From positions 1-50,179 of the forward strand of contig JAKOXK010000051.1 in the NCBI GenBank assembly GCA_029781035.1: a stretch of DNA of 50,179 nt. The letters are read 5' to 3'. Origin of the DNA: Armatimonadota bacterium (GTDB taxonomy: Bacteria > Armatimonadota > Fimbriimonadia > Fimbriimonadales > Fimbriimonadaceae). Position numbers and translations under genes: made by a program. The notes under the pieces were generated by a model. It was not told where the DNA came from. It did no database searches and was given only the letters and a program-made list of their open reading frames with translations. Each line of letters begins with the position of its first letter. The stretch's first letter is position 1. Shown here in pieces: positions 7,548 to 16,166 of this stretch.

Positions 7548-7592
7548 CTGTTAATCAGCGGGTCGTAGGTTCGAGTCCTACTGCGGCAGCCA
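7548..7592 (+). other. tRNA-Asn(GTT) 3' half, probable attachment site
   Basis: The segment begins in the anticodon loop (CTGTTAA, anticodon GTT) and continues through TCAGC, the variable loop, a perfect T arm (GTAGG, TTCGAGT, CCTAC), TGCGGCA and GCCA. The 5' half does not fit: the five bases before the loop (GCGAA) pair poorly with TCAGC, and the D arm is about nine bases short. I therefore read it as the 45-bp duplicate left when an element integrates into tRNA-Asn. The intact gene should lie outside this window, to the left. Confidence 0.65.
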
Positions 7593-7855
7593 CTTTTCCA
7601 TCTCCTCAAGTGAGCGTGAGGATGATCCGTGTCAGTGGGTCGGCGAATCATCCCATCAGGGTCCGACTCCGAGTATCGTCGAGGTTCATTGCCGATGCAG
7701 AGTCCAGTTGCAGGGCGGTTGCTTTGGCGACCAGGTGTGTAATTCGGAGAGTCGGGAGGAGCCATGCGGGCGCGGCGGACGGTCAGAGCCCGACCCTTGA
7801 GGCTCCATGGATATCGCTTATGGCCCTCTCAGAACCGGGCCTGAGGGTCTGACAC

Positions 7856-8680
7856 CTAGTCCTTAAGCGACAGCATCATCGCCGGGTCGGCGATGTCGTG
7901 GTCTTCGCGGATCGCTTTGATCGCGGTGCCAACGGCAAAGTACTCGATGATGTGGCTGTCCCAGCCGTGACTGTTTTCGTGCACTTGGGCTCCGACGATG
8001 CCTTCAGCCTGTCCTGCTTCGGCCTCGGCCTGCATCCGCGACATTGCGAGTTCGCGGGCGTCATACAGGGCCTGGGTGTAGTTCTCCATCTCCACGTTGC
8101 GGCCCATGCGTTTGAGTGCTTGCATGAAACCTTGATGGGCGACGTGGTAGACGCAGGTCCCCATGACCATGCTGACGGGGCGATAGCCTGCTTTGAGGAG
8201 CGTGTAGAAGTCCTGCCCGCTGAGGTCGCTCGTGAAAGGCCGGTTGTCGACGGTGCGATAGTTGTCTCCGGTCCGATGCTTGATGGCTGTGCCGATCGCC
8301 ATGAACTCGGCCAAGCTTTCGCCCCAAGTCTGTCGGTTGACGATGAGGCGCACCCCAACGATGCCGTCGGCTCCCAGGACGTCGGCTTCCTCTTCCATGC
8401 GGGTCATCGCCAACTCTCGGGCGTGGTACATCGCTTGGGTCAGGACTTCGAGCTCTTGGCTCTGGAACATCCCCGGTATCTGGACCCCGATGTGGTAGAT
8501 CGAGCTGCCGATGACCAGACCGAGCGGGTCGAATCCCGCAGCCCGGACGAGCAGGAACTCGTTGACGGAGAGGTCGCTCGTGAACAGGGCGCGTTTGGCG
8601 CCTGTCCCGCGCATCTCTTCGAGGCGTCGGACGGCCGCCTCGGGCAGACCGGCGTGCGAACCTGGGTTGTACTGTGTCAT
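7856..8680 (-). CDS. Tandem YbjQ (UPF0145) domain protein
   Basis: Two copies of the YbjQ/UPF0145 fold, normally a single-domain protein of about 105 residues, are fused in 274 residues. Repeat 1 (about 30-135) and repeat 2 (about 148-256) both contain FTSDLS near the start, a GxxxYH segment, a Tyr/His-Ala-Arg-Glu-Leu-Ala-Met helix, GADGIVG or AEGIVG, and end in (A/V)xGTAIK. YbjQ proteins form pentameric rings and have been annotated as possible metal-binding proteins; their role is unknown. The start codon overlaps the stop of the upstream paralogue by four bases, so the two are co-translated and may form mixed rings. Confidence 0.85.
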   Translation of the reverse strand: MTQYNPGSHAGLPEAAVRRLEEMRGTGAKRALFTSDLSVNEFLLVRAAGFDPLGLVIGSSIYHIGVQIPGMFQSQELEVLTQAMYHARELAMTRMEEEADVLGADGIVGVRLIVNRQTWGESLAEFMAIGTAIKHRTGDNYRTVDNRPFTSDLSGQDFYTLLKAGYRPVSMVMGTCVYHVAHQGFMQALKRMGRNVEMENYTQALYDARELAMSRMQAEAEAGQAEGIVGAQVHENSHGWDSHIIEYFAVGTAIKAIREDHDIADPAMMLSLKD

Positions 8681-9618
8681 GGCTTTTTGTCGTTGAGTGG
8701 GATGAATAGTGGTATGTCCGGCATCCGGACGGGATCCGATTCGTGGACCACAGCGGTGCCGAGGGCCGTAAAGTGGATGACCAAGTCGGTTCTGTGGCTA
8801 TCGTTGCCGGTCGAGACTTCGCGTTCCTCGAGCTCAGGCTCGCACCAGACGCCGACGACTCCTGCCGCTTGGAGAGCTCGTGCTTCTGCGTCCATCCGTT
8901 GCATGGCGTATTCGCGGGCGATGTAGACGGCCTGAGTGAAGTCTGTCAACTCCTGGTTGTACCAACCGCCCCCGAAGAACCCGCCTTGCGTGGCATTGCG
9001 GGTCTGCCAACTGGCGACTTGGTAGTACGTGCAGTTGCCGAGGACGAAACCGACCGGTTTGAGGCCCGCTTGTCGCAGCGACCAGTGCTCTTGGCCGCTG
9101 AGGCTCGAAAGGAAGGGTTCGGCTTGCGCTGGTGGCGCGTTCGTAGCCCGAACCGCCGTGCCGATCGCCCGGAACTCAATGAGGCCGGGGCCCCAGTCGT
9201 ATTCGTTGCGCTCCATGCGGACACCCACGACGCCGTCAGCGCGCAACAGCCGGGCCTCGTCCCGTAGCCGCTTCATAGCCAGGTGACGGGCCTCATAATA
9301 GGCTTGGGTCAAGGTGGTGAGCTCTTGCGAGGATCCCCAATTGCTATAGCTGCTAGGCATGTACTGCCACCCGACATGGTAGATGCAGCATCCCATGACT
9401 TGGCCCAGAGGCTCGAAACCGCACTCGTGGGTGAGCACCAGCTCGTTGACACTCAGGTCTGAGGTGAAGAACTCACGTTCGGTGCCTTGGCGGTCGGCCA
9501 AGTCCTGCAGCCGTCTCGCCGCATCAAGGGGCAGTCCTCCGGCTTGGATAGAAGCTAGGCTGGCTTCTTGCCGCCTTTGCTTGGCCTCGTCACCCTCGCC
9601 CCCACCTTGCTGTGGCAT
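8677..9618 (-). CDS. Tandem YbjQ (UPF0145) domain protein, paralogue
   Basis: A 313-residue paralogue of the downstream gene, with the same two-domain build: FFTSDLSVNELVL (about residue 50), GCCIYHVGW, YYEARHLAMKR, GADGVVG-like and IEFRAIGTAV for repeat 1; FLSSLSGQEHW, GNCTYYQVASW, VYIAREYAMQR, AAGVVGVW and IHFTALGTAV for repeat 2. The first 40 residues are Gln/Gly/Ala-rich and probably disordered; no signal peptide is present. It lies between a 131-residue hypothetical gene (24 bp upstream) and its paralogue (4-bp overlap), suggesting a three-gene operon. Four YbjQ domains in one operon is unusual. Confidence 0.83.
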   Translation of the reverse strand: MPQQGGGEGDEAKQRRQEASLASIQAGGLPLDAARRLQDLADRQGTEREFFTSDLSVNELVLTHECGFEPLGQVMGCCIYHVGWQYMPSSYSNWGSSQELTTLTQAYYEARHLAMKRLRDEARLLRADGVVGVRMERNEYDWGPGLIEFRAIGTAVRATNAPPAQAEPFLSSLSGQEHWSLRQAGLKPVGFVLGNCTYYQVASWQTRNATQGGFFGGGWYNQELTDFTQAVYIAREYAMQRMDAEARALQAAGVVGVWCEPELEEREVSTGNDSHRTDLVIHFTALGTAVVHESDPVRMPDIPLFIPLNDKKP

Positions 9619-9642
9619 AGTGCGCTTTTACCTCTTAGTCTG

Positions 9643-10038
9643 TTACAAACCCAAGAGGTTCGCGAGGGCGTCACGTGCTTTTGAGCTTTCTGACATACGC
9701 TGTTCGACGGCTTGACTCATTTCGGCGAGGGCGACTTCGACAGGGACGGGTTCGTTTTTCAGCGCGATTCCACGGACGATATGGGTACGGGTGGCAACGA
9801 TGGCACCTTTGCCTGGATCGGTGAACACATACCGGTTTTCACCCAGCGTGACGGTGACGCTGACGAGAACTTTTTTGATGAGTCCTCGACGCTCGACTTC
9901 GGTCTCGTCGGGAAGGGCCGCCTCAAGAGTCTGCGCCAATCGCTGGAGAAACTCGCGCTGGTCGCTGACGTACTCCTTGTGCAAGGCGGCGGCGACGCCG
10001 AACTTGACCCATTCTTGGTCTTCGAAGCTGTCTGGCAT
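9643..10038 (-). CDS. Hypothetical protein, first gene of YbjQ operon
   Basis: A 131-residue soluble protein. The N-terminal third is helical (VKFGVAAALHKEYVSDQREFL), the middle looks like beta strands (KVLVSVTVTLGENRYVF), and the C-terminus is helical again. No family is recognised. It shares strand and close spacing with the YbjQ genes, so it is probably co-expressed and may act with them. Confidence 0.6.
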   Translation of the reverse strand: MPDSFEDQEWVKFGVAAALHKEYVSDQREFLQRLAQTLEAALPDETEVERRGLIKKVLVSVTVTLGENRYVFTDPGKGAIVATRTHIVRGIALKNEPVPVEVALAEMSQAVEQRMSESSKARDALANLLGL

Positions 10039-10141
10039 GCTCTGGCTTTGATTCTAGCCGGTCACTTGCCTTCGGTCGTTCGACGGCCCGCCGAAGCAAC
10101 CCTGTCTAGGCATGACGTGCACTCTTGGAGAAACGGTCCGG

Positions 10142-10666
10142 ATGGCTGACAACGGGACGATCGAGACGGACGGGGAAGGTGACCCCGACTTGAACCTCGT
10201 GGGTCACACCTACACGTTCGAGGACAACTATCCCTTGGTCATCCCTGTCGTCGCCGTCGTGTTCGGGCTGGTGGCGACAGCGGCGGGCCCGTTCCCGGGT
10301 GCCCTGCACGCGACCGGCACCACCTGGGCTGGACTAACTGCTGGGCCAATCTTCGTTGCCGCGGGAATCCTCGCTTACATGGCACGCGCCAACTCCGCGC
10401 TTCCGTTCCTCAGTGACCACGTTGAGTCCACCAACTCGGTGGGAAAGGTTCGAGTGATCCCGAACAGCGAGGTGAGGGATTGTCACTTGTACTACGGTGG
10501 CTACATTTCGTCTCCGGGGCAAGGGCAGATCCGGATCGTCTATGGGGCGCACAAGGCGACGATTCCGATTCCTTTGGGCATGACCACGGAGGTCGAGGCC
10601 TACTTCAAGAAAGTGCGCGAGCGGAATCGTGCCCCAGTCCGCGAGTTCGACGACCAGTCGGCCTAA
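10142..10666 (+). CDS. Hypothetical two-pass membrane protein
   Basis: I place the start at the ATG of MADNGTIET; an upstream in-frame ATG at 10112 would add ten residues. The protein (174 residues) has an acidic N-terminus, two membrane segments (about 38-58 and 70-90) and a beta-rich cytoplasmic or periplasmic tail. This is the topology of small PH-domain-like membrane proteins, but no signature is clear. Its stop overlaps by four bases the stop of the convergent MarR gene. Confidence 0.6.
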   Translation: MADNGTIETDGEGDPDLNLVGHTYTFEDNYPLVIPVVAVVFGLVATAAGPFPGALHATGTTWAGLTAGPIFVAAGILAYMARANSALPFLSDHVESTNSVGKVRVIPNSEVRDCHLYYGGYISSPGQGQIRIVYGAHKATIPIPLGMTTEVEAYFKKVRERNRAPVREFDDQSA

Positions 10667-11112
10667 TCTTCGTCCACATCTGTCTGTCGGCACGATGAAA
10701 CGAGCCGTTCAAGAGCGGCGATGAGGGCCGAACGGTCTGCCTCGTCTATGTTGCGAAGTGTCTCGGCGGCGCGTCTGGCGCGGGCCTCACGCCGTTGCCG
10801 CATCAAGCACCGGCCGTGTTCGGACAGCTCCACCGTCTTTGAGCGACGGTCGTGCTCATTGCTTTCGGCGAGCACGAGGTCGGCCGCCTCCAACCGGGAC
10901 AGGACTTGTGCGATCGCAGATGCTGAAATCTCCAGCGTTTTGGCGAGTTCACTCGGCGTCCGCGGCGACTTCCACAGGAGGCGGAGGACCCGAAGCTGCC
11001 CAAGAGGCAGGTCACTGAACGGATCGTCGCCGGACGGAGGAAAGAGCGCCCGGACGACGTCTGGCAGAAGCTCTTCGAGTGCTTCTGCTTGAGCCAGAGT
11101 CGAATCGGTCAT
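10663..11112 (-). CDS. MarR-family transcriptional regulator
   Basis: A 149-residue winged helix-turn-helix protein. The recognition region is SELAKTLEISASAIAQVLSR (about residues 56-75), followed by the wing ESNEHDRRSKTVELSEHG with the Asp-Arg-Arg motif typical of MarR. These proteins bind palindromes as dimers and release DNA on binding a drug or phenolic ligand. The ATG overlaps the stop of the RND pump gene, so it is the last gene of the efflux operon, and autoregulation is likely. A candidate operator lies upstream of the first gene (15940-15953). Confidence 0.88.
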   Translation of the reverse strand: MTDSTLAQAEALEELLPDVVRALFPPSGDDPFSDLPLGQLRVLRLLWKSPRTPSELAKTLEISASAIAQVLSRLEAADLVLAESNEHDRRSKTVELSEHGRCLMRQRREARARRAAETLRNIDEADRSALIAALERLVSSCRQTDVDED

Positions 11113-14100
11113 TGCCCGCCTCCCGGTTCGATCCCGCCACCGGTCGTTGGCCCGACGCTTGCCACACTGGGCTCCACCATTGAGGCTGTGGAAAGGTCGC
11201 GGTGGTCTTTGCGGAGTCTGCGGCCCAAGTCGTCGAACAATGTGTAGACGACAGGTACCACAAGGAGCGTCAGGAGTGTGGACGTCGTCAGGCCGCCAAT
11301 GACGGCTGTTGCCAGCGGCGCTTGCGTCTCGGATCCCCTGCCCAAGGCCAAAGCGAGCGGGATCATTCCAAAAACGGCGGCGCAGGTGGTCATCAGGATC
11401 GGTCGCAACCGGGTGGGTCCGGCGGTCAGGATCGCCTCATCACGGGGCACTCCCCGCTTACGGAGCTGATCCGTATAGTCTACGAGCAAGATCCCGTTCT
11501 TGACAACGATCCCAACCAGCATCAAGAGTCCGATGAACGCGGTCAGACCGAACGCGCGGCCCGTCAAGAACAGGGCAAGGAGGACACCAATGGAACAGAG
11601 GGGAACCGACGTCAAGACAACGAGCGGCATGATGAACGATTCGAACTGAGATGCCAGGAGCATGTAGATGAGAGCGACCGCCAGCAAGACGGCCGCACCC
11701 ATGCCCGAGAACTCGTCGTCTCTGCGCTTCTGGTTCGTCCCAAAATCCCATCGCATGCCGTTGGGCAGACTCATCTTGTTCATCGCTTTGGCGACGTCAG
11801 CTTGGACTTCGCTCTCCGAGCGTCCGACGACGCGGCCGGTGATGGAGACGTAGCGCTGCCGGTCGATGCGCGTGATTTCGTTGGGTCCGGTCGCGATCGT
11901 GGCCGTTGCGATGTCACCCAGCCGGACTGTGGGTGTCGGGCCTCCGTCCGTGGGCTTGAGGCTCGTTTGTATGGGAAGGTCGAGCAGTTTCTCGACGGTT
12001 TTCCGCTGTTCCTGTGGCACTTGGACCTCGATCGGGAACTGGAACCCGTTCTCTTGGTAGTAACTGCTGAGTTGGCCGTTCGTCGCCGCGTTCAAGACAT
12101 TGGCGACATCGGTGAAGCTAATCCCCAGTTGCGCCGCTTTGGCCCTGTCGATGTGCCACTGGACTTCGGGAGCGACATCTTGGAGTCCGATATCGACACC
12201 ATCGAGGCCAGGAACATTGCGCAGGGTCTCGAGCACCGTGCGTGATGAGGAAGCCAGATCCTTCAGGTTCGGCCCAAACAGGTCGACCTCCATGTTCGTG
12301 TTTCCGCCGGTCAAGATGTTCGTCACCAAATCGTAGGGCGTGACAAGTGCCCTGATGCCCGAGATGGCCCCGACCTTTTTCTGGACGTCGGCGATGACGT
12401 CTTGAGTCTTATGCTTGCGGTTGGACTTCAGGCGGACAGTGGCCGAGCCGTTGTTGGCAATGGCCGCCGTCGTTGAGCCCCGAAGGGTCAAGTTCGTCCC
12501 TGAGGCCGAGAAGACGGTCTGGACGTCGGGTTGCGCGAGGAGGATCCTCTCGATCTGGCGCATCTTCTGGTCTGTAACGGCCAACGCCGTACCGACCGGT
12601 AGTTTGACTCGGACCGTGAAGTCCCCGCTGTCGGTTTGCGGCAGCATCTCAGAGCCGATGAATGGGAAGAGGCCGAAACTCGCCACCGTGACGCCGCCGG
12701 CAAAAACGAGGACGGTCCACCTGTGTCCGATCGCCCACTTGAGCCCGCGTCTGTACGACTCGTCCAGTGCATGGAACCGAGCTCCAAACCAGTCGAACAC
12801 CTTGTCCAGCAGGTTTGCCCGGAGTCCCCGCTCGGCCCGGAGTTCCGGATGAGCCTCGATCAAGACCTCCTCTTCTTTGATGAGCCGTGAGGCGAGCATG
12901 GGCACGACGGTCGTGGCATCGAGCAAGGAGACCGAGATCGAGAAGATGACGACAAGCGCGAATTGAGTGAACGTTTGTCCCGACTGGCCCTTGATGAGCA
13001 GGAGGGGAAGGAAGACGATGACAATCGTCAAGGTGGAAGCGACAACGGCGGACATGATCTCTGTCGTCCCCGTCACAGCAGCTTCGGCCGGTTTGCGCTT
13101 GTCCCGCTCGATGTGGCGGAAGATGTTCTCCAAGACGACGACGGCGTCGTCAACGATGAGGCCGGTCGCGAGGGCCAGGCCGCTGAGGCTGATGGTGTTG
13201 AGAGTGAAGCCGCCAAAGAACAGGAGGGCGAACGTCGAGATGATCGAAGTAGGGATGCTGAGGCCGACGACCAACGTGCTGCGCACGTTCCTCAAGAAGA
13301 GCATGAGGATGGCCAGTGCTAAGGTGCCTCCAATGAGGGCTGTCAGTTTGAGGTCGTCGATTGAGTGTTCGATGAAACTGGCTTGGTCGTAGGCAAGACC
13401 GAACTTGAGGTTTGGATACTGCTGTTTAACCTGATGCAGTTTCTCGTCGATGTTCTGAGCCGTCGTGACGGTGTTGGCCTCGCTTTGTTTGGTGACGATC
13501 AACCCGACGGCCGGCTCTCCGTTCAGCCGCGTGAAGAGTCTTGTTTCCGGGTGTGAGTCTCGGACGGTCGCGACGTCGGCCAGACGAATCACTTGGTTAC
13601 CAACGGTTGTCAAAGGAACCTGGAGGGCATCGTCAGGTTTATCGAAGAGGCCGACACTTCGGATGACGAGCTCGGTGTTGCCTTGTCGCGCGATCCCGCC
13701 AGGCAGGTTGATGTTTTCTTCTTGGAGCCGTTTGCTGACGTCATTGATCGAAAGACCGTAGGCCCGAAGACGGTCGGGGGAAACGTCGACGATGATGGCT
13801 CGCTGGGCCCCACCGGTGACTGTGGCCGCGGCCACGCCGTCTGCCGACTCGATCATCGGCGAAATCTCATTGTCGAGAAGGGTCCTGAGTTTCACGACGT
13901 CCGAAAGTCCAGAGACCCCATAGATTCGGATGGGCAACGTCGAAGGGTCGAACTTGAAGACGATCGGATTCTGCAAGGTCGGGTCTGATGGGAAGTTCTG
14001 TCGGGCCCGCTCGACCAGTTGCAGCACGTCGACAGCCGCCTGGCCGATGTCGGTGCCCCAGTTGAATTGGACGCGAACGACGGACTGACCCTGGGTCGTG

Positions 14101-14348
14101 CTTGAACTCACTTGATAGACGTTGGGAGCCGACGACACGGCTTGCTCGACAGGCCGCGTGATCTCGGTCTCCATTTCTTCGGGGGCGACGTTGGGCCACG
14201 ACGTGATCACCGCGACTGTCGGGATCGTGACTTTGGGCAGCAGATCGATGGGAAGTCGGAGCAGGCACATGGCTCCCAGAAGCACCAGCGCGGCAATGCG
14301 CATCGTCACGGCCACCGGTCGGGTGACCGAGAACCGGGCAATGTTCAC
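11109..14348 (-). CDS. RND-family efflux pump, inner-membrane subunit
   Basis: This 1079-residue proton-driven exporter belongs to the AcrB/MdtB/HAE1 superfamily. It starts with the family's MNIARFSVTRPVAVTM helix (GTG start, overlapping the adaptor gene's stop). Porter-domain sequence follows, then TM4 with the paired aspartates of the proton relay (GLIVDDAVVVLENIFRH, about residues 405-421). The second half repeats the plan and ends in TM12 with LLVVPVVYTLFDDLGRRL. It works with the membrane-fusion protein upstream; an outer-membrane channel is needed but is not encoded here. Substrates cannot be read from the sequence. Confidence 0.95.
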   Translation of the reverse strand: MNIARFSVTRPVAVTMRIAALVLLGAMCLLRLPIDLLPKVTIPTVAVITSWPNVAPEEMETEITRPVEQAVSSAPNVYQVSSSTTQGQSVVRVQFNWGTDIGQAAVDVLQLVERARQNFPSDPTLQNPIVFKFDPSTLPIRIYGVSGLSDVVKLRTLLDNEISPMIESADGVAAATVTGGAQRAIIVDVSPDRLRAYGLSINDVSKRLQEENINLPGGIARQGNTELVIRSVGLFDKPDDALQVPLTTVGNQVIRLADVATVRDSHPETRLFTRLNGEPAVGLIVTKQSEANTVTTAQNIDEKLHQVKQQYPNLKFGLAYDQASFIEHSIDDLKLTALIGGTLALAILMLFLRNVRSTLVVGLSIPTSIISTFALLFFGGFTLNTISLSGLALATGLIVDDAVVVLENIFRHIERDKRKPAEAAVTGTTEIMSAVVASTLTIVIVFLPLLLIKGQSGQTFTQFALVVIFSISVSLLDATTVVPMLASRLIKEEEVLIEAHPELRAERGLRANLLDKVFDWFGARFHALDESYRRGLKWAIGHRWTVLVFAGGVTVASFGLFPFIGSEMLPQTDSGDFTVRVKLPVGTALAVTDQKMRQIERILLAQPDVQTVFSASGTNLTLRGSTTAAIANNGSATVRLKSNRKHKTQDVIADVQKKVGAISGIRALVTPYDLVTNILTGGNTNMEVDLFGPNLKDLASSSRTVLETLRNVPGLDGVDIGLQDVAPEVQWHIDRAKAAQLGISFTDVANVLNAATNGQLSSYYQENGFQFPIEVQVPQEQRKTVEKLLDLPIQTSLKPTDGGPTPTVRLGDIATATIATGPNEITRIDRQRYVSITGRVVGRSESEVQADVAKAMNKMSLPNGMRWDFGTNQKRRDDEFSGMGAAVLLAVALIYMLLASQFESFIMPLVVLTSVPLCSIGVLLALFLTGRAFGLTAFIGLLMLVGIVVKNGILLVDYTDQLRKRGVPRDEAILTAGPTRLRPILMTTCAAVFGMIPLALALGRGSETQAPLATAVIGGLTTSTLLTLLVVPVVYTLFDDLGRRLRKDHRDLSTASMVEPSVASVGPTTGGGIEPGGGQ

Positions 14349-15922
14349 TTCTTGGCCCCTGGAGCCGAAACCTTGGCCTTCTGACCGTCTTTCAAAGGCG
14401 AATAGGTCAGCGTGACGACCTTGTCCCCAGCTTGGACGCCTTCCAGAACCTCATATCCTTCGGCGTCCTCCAGCCCAGTGGTCACCGGCCTTTGAGACAA
14501 CGTCCCGTCGTCTTTGAGCACGAAGACGGTCCCGTTCTTGACCGCCTCTCGCGGGACGACGACGTTAGCCGCCACACGAGCTGTTACCGCATGGACTTTG
14601 GCGAACATGCCGGGCCGGAACCGTCTGTCGGGGTTTTCGAGACGGATCAGAAACTTGAACTGCCGGCTCTGGGGGTCTGCTGCTGGGTCGATCTTTTCAA
14701 CAGGGGCCTTGAACGTCTGGCCGGGAAACGCGTCGAAGGTGAGCGTCACTTCCTGGCCGACCCTGATAAAGGGGGCCTTGTCCACTGGCGCGCTGACGAC
14801 CACATAGATCCACTTCAGGAACTGGACGGTCAGGACGGCCTGTCCTGGGGAGGCAAAGTCGCCCGGGTCGGCGGCACGGTCGGTCACGACACCCTCGATC
14901 GTGGAACGAAGAGCTAGGTCTGACCTTCGGCTTTGGATCTCGCGTAGTTGGGCGTCGGCGTTGCTGACGCTCGCCTTCAAGGCAGAGACGTTCTCCCGGT
15001 AGGCAGCGCTGTTGGCCTGGTTGGCTCTGGCTGCGTCCACTCCTGCACGGCTCTGGTCCACCAGAGCTTCGGCGGCGACCAGATCGGCTTGCAGCTTCTT
15101 CTTGTTGACACTTGCCGTCTGCTTGGCCGCATCCAACTGAGCCTGAGCAGACACGACCCCTGACTGAGCCGAGTTCACGCCTTCTTGGGCGGCTTGCACC
15201 ACGTTCTCTTGGACAGTGACGGCGGTCTGGGCGTCTTGCGCGTCCTGGAGCGCGGCATACCCTTCTTCGTAAAGTTTCTGCTGACGTGCGGCTTTGGCCT
15301 TGGCGTTAACGAGGCTCGCCTTGGCTGAGTTTAGCGCGGTCTTGGCGCCTTCCGCCTGGGCGTTGGCTGACCTGAGCCGGGCCTCGGCATCGACCACGGT
15401 GTTCTGGTCGGCTTGCAGCTTGGCAGCCAACGTCTGTTTTGACTGCTCGTACTGGGCTTCGCTGCTGGAGGCGGAGGCGACCTGCTGCCGAATGGACGTC
15501 TCGATTCCCGTGTCGTTGCTCGCTTGAGTGGCCGTCGCTTGCGCGAGCTTGAACCTCGCTTCATTCAGGTTCGCCTGAAGCTGCAGAACTTGCGCGTCCA
15601 GTTGGGTCGGATCCAGTTGGGCGAGGATCTGGCCGGGTACTACGGGATCGCCTTCGCGAACCGATATCGTGAGGATCTTGCCCGCCTCTTTCGGCGACAG
15701 TTTGAGCACAAAGGGTGACTCGATGGTGCCGACGAGGTCGAGCCCCTGGGCGATCGCGCGCGGGCCAGCGGTGACCACCGTGACGGACGCCGGCGCCGAC
15801 TTGCGGGCATCTTGCTGCTTCTGCAGTTGTGCCGCCTCACTGGACTTCGTCTGGAAGCGCCAGGCGACGAGCGAAAAAAGGACGAAAAGCCCGACCGACA
15901 CACTGATCCACGTCTTACTCAT
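14345..15922 (-). CDS. RND membrane-fusion (adaptor) protein, long coiled coil
   Basis: This periplasmic adaptor links the RND pump to an outer-membrane channel. Residues 1-25 form an N-terminal membrane anchor (ISVSVGLFVLFSLVAW). The lipoyl half-motifs flank an unusually long Ala/Gln-rich coiled-coil hairpin (about residues 100-340), and the beta-barrel and membrane-proximal domains follow (EKIDPAADPQSRQFKFLIRL; RFRPGMFAKV). At 525 residues it is longer than the usual 380-420, the extra length being in the hairpin. It is the first gene of the adaptor-pump-MarR operon, divergent from the HD-GYP gene. Confidence 0.92.
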   Translation of the reverse strand: MSKTWISVSVGLFVLFSLVAWRFQTKSSEAAQLQKQQDARKSAPASVTVVTAGPRAIAQGLDLVGTIESPFVLKLSPKEAGKILTISVREGDPVVPGQILAQLDPTQLDAQVLQLQANLNEARFKLAQATATQASNDTGIETSIRQQVASASSSEAQYEQSKQTLAAKLQADQNTVVDAEARLRSANAQAEGAKTALNSAKASLVNAKAKAARQQKLYEEGYAALQDAQDAQTAVTVQENVVQAAQEGVNSAQSGVVSAQAQLDAAKQTASVNKKKLQADLVAAEALVDQSRAGVDAARANQANSAAYRENVSALKASVSNADAQLREIQSRRSDLALRSTIEGVVTDRAADPGDFASPGQAVLTVQFLKWIYVVVSAPVDKAPFIRVGQEVTLTFDAFPGQTFKAPVEKIDPAADPQSRQFKFLIRLENPDRRFRPGMFAKVHAVTARVAANVVVPREAVKNGTVFVLKDDGTLSQRPVTTGLEDAEGYEVLEGVQAGDKVVTLTYSPLKDGQKAKVSAPGAKK

Positions 15923-15939
15923 TGGCCACCGAGAATTAG

Positions 15940-15953
15940 TTTAGCTCACTAAA
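15940..15953. promoter_or_regulatory. Palindrome, candidate MarR operator
   Basis: TTTAGCTCACTAAA is an inverted repeat of 5 bp with a 4-bp spacer, 18 bp upstream of the adaptor start codon, within the 244-bp divergent promoter region. Its AT-rich half-sites and position fit autoregulation by the MarR protein at the end of the operon. Confidence 0.4.
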
Positions 15954-16166
15954 GTACCTGTCTTTTAGACCGATGGTTCCTCGCTTTAGGGCGCCTTGAT
16001 AGCCGTTCATCGGCTCCTGGCCCGTAGAAACTCGTGAATCTAGCCAGTCCTGTACGTTTTAGGGGCGTGGGACACAGGTCCAATCCCCCGATAACTAGCC
16101 CAGGTGACGACGATTTCTTCGTAGATCAAGCGGTCGAGCAGACCGACTTCTGGGACGGTAGTTGAG

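Noticed and set aside
7517-7592. A complete tRNA-Asn gene
   Set aside because: The T arm, anticodon loop and CCA fit, but the 5' anticodon strand pairs badly and the D arm is about nine bases short.
7496-7765. Minus-strand frame containing SRTRTYDPLINSS
   Set aside because: This peptide is the well-known false translation of the antisense of tRNA T arms; it overlies the tRNA-Asn fragment.
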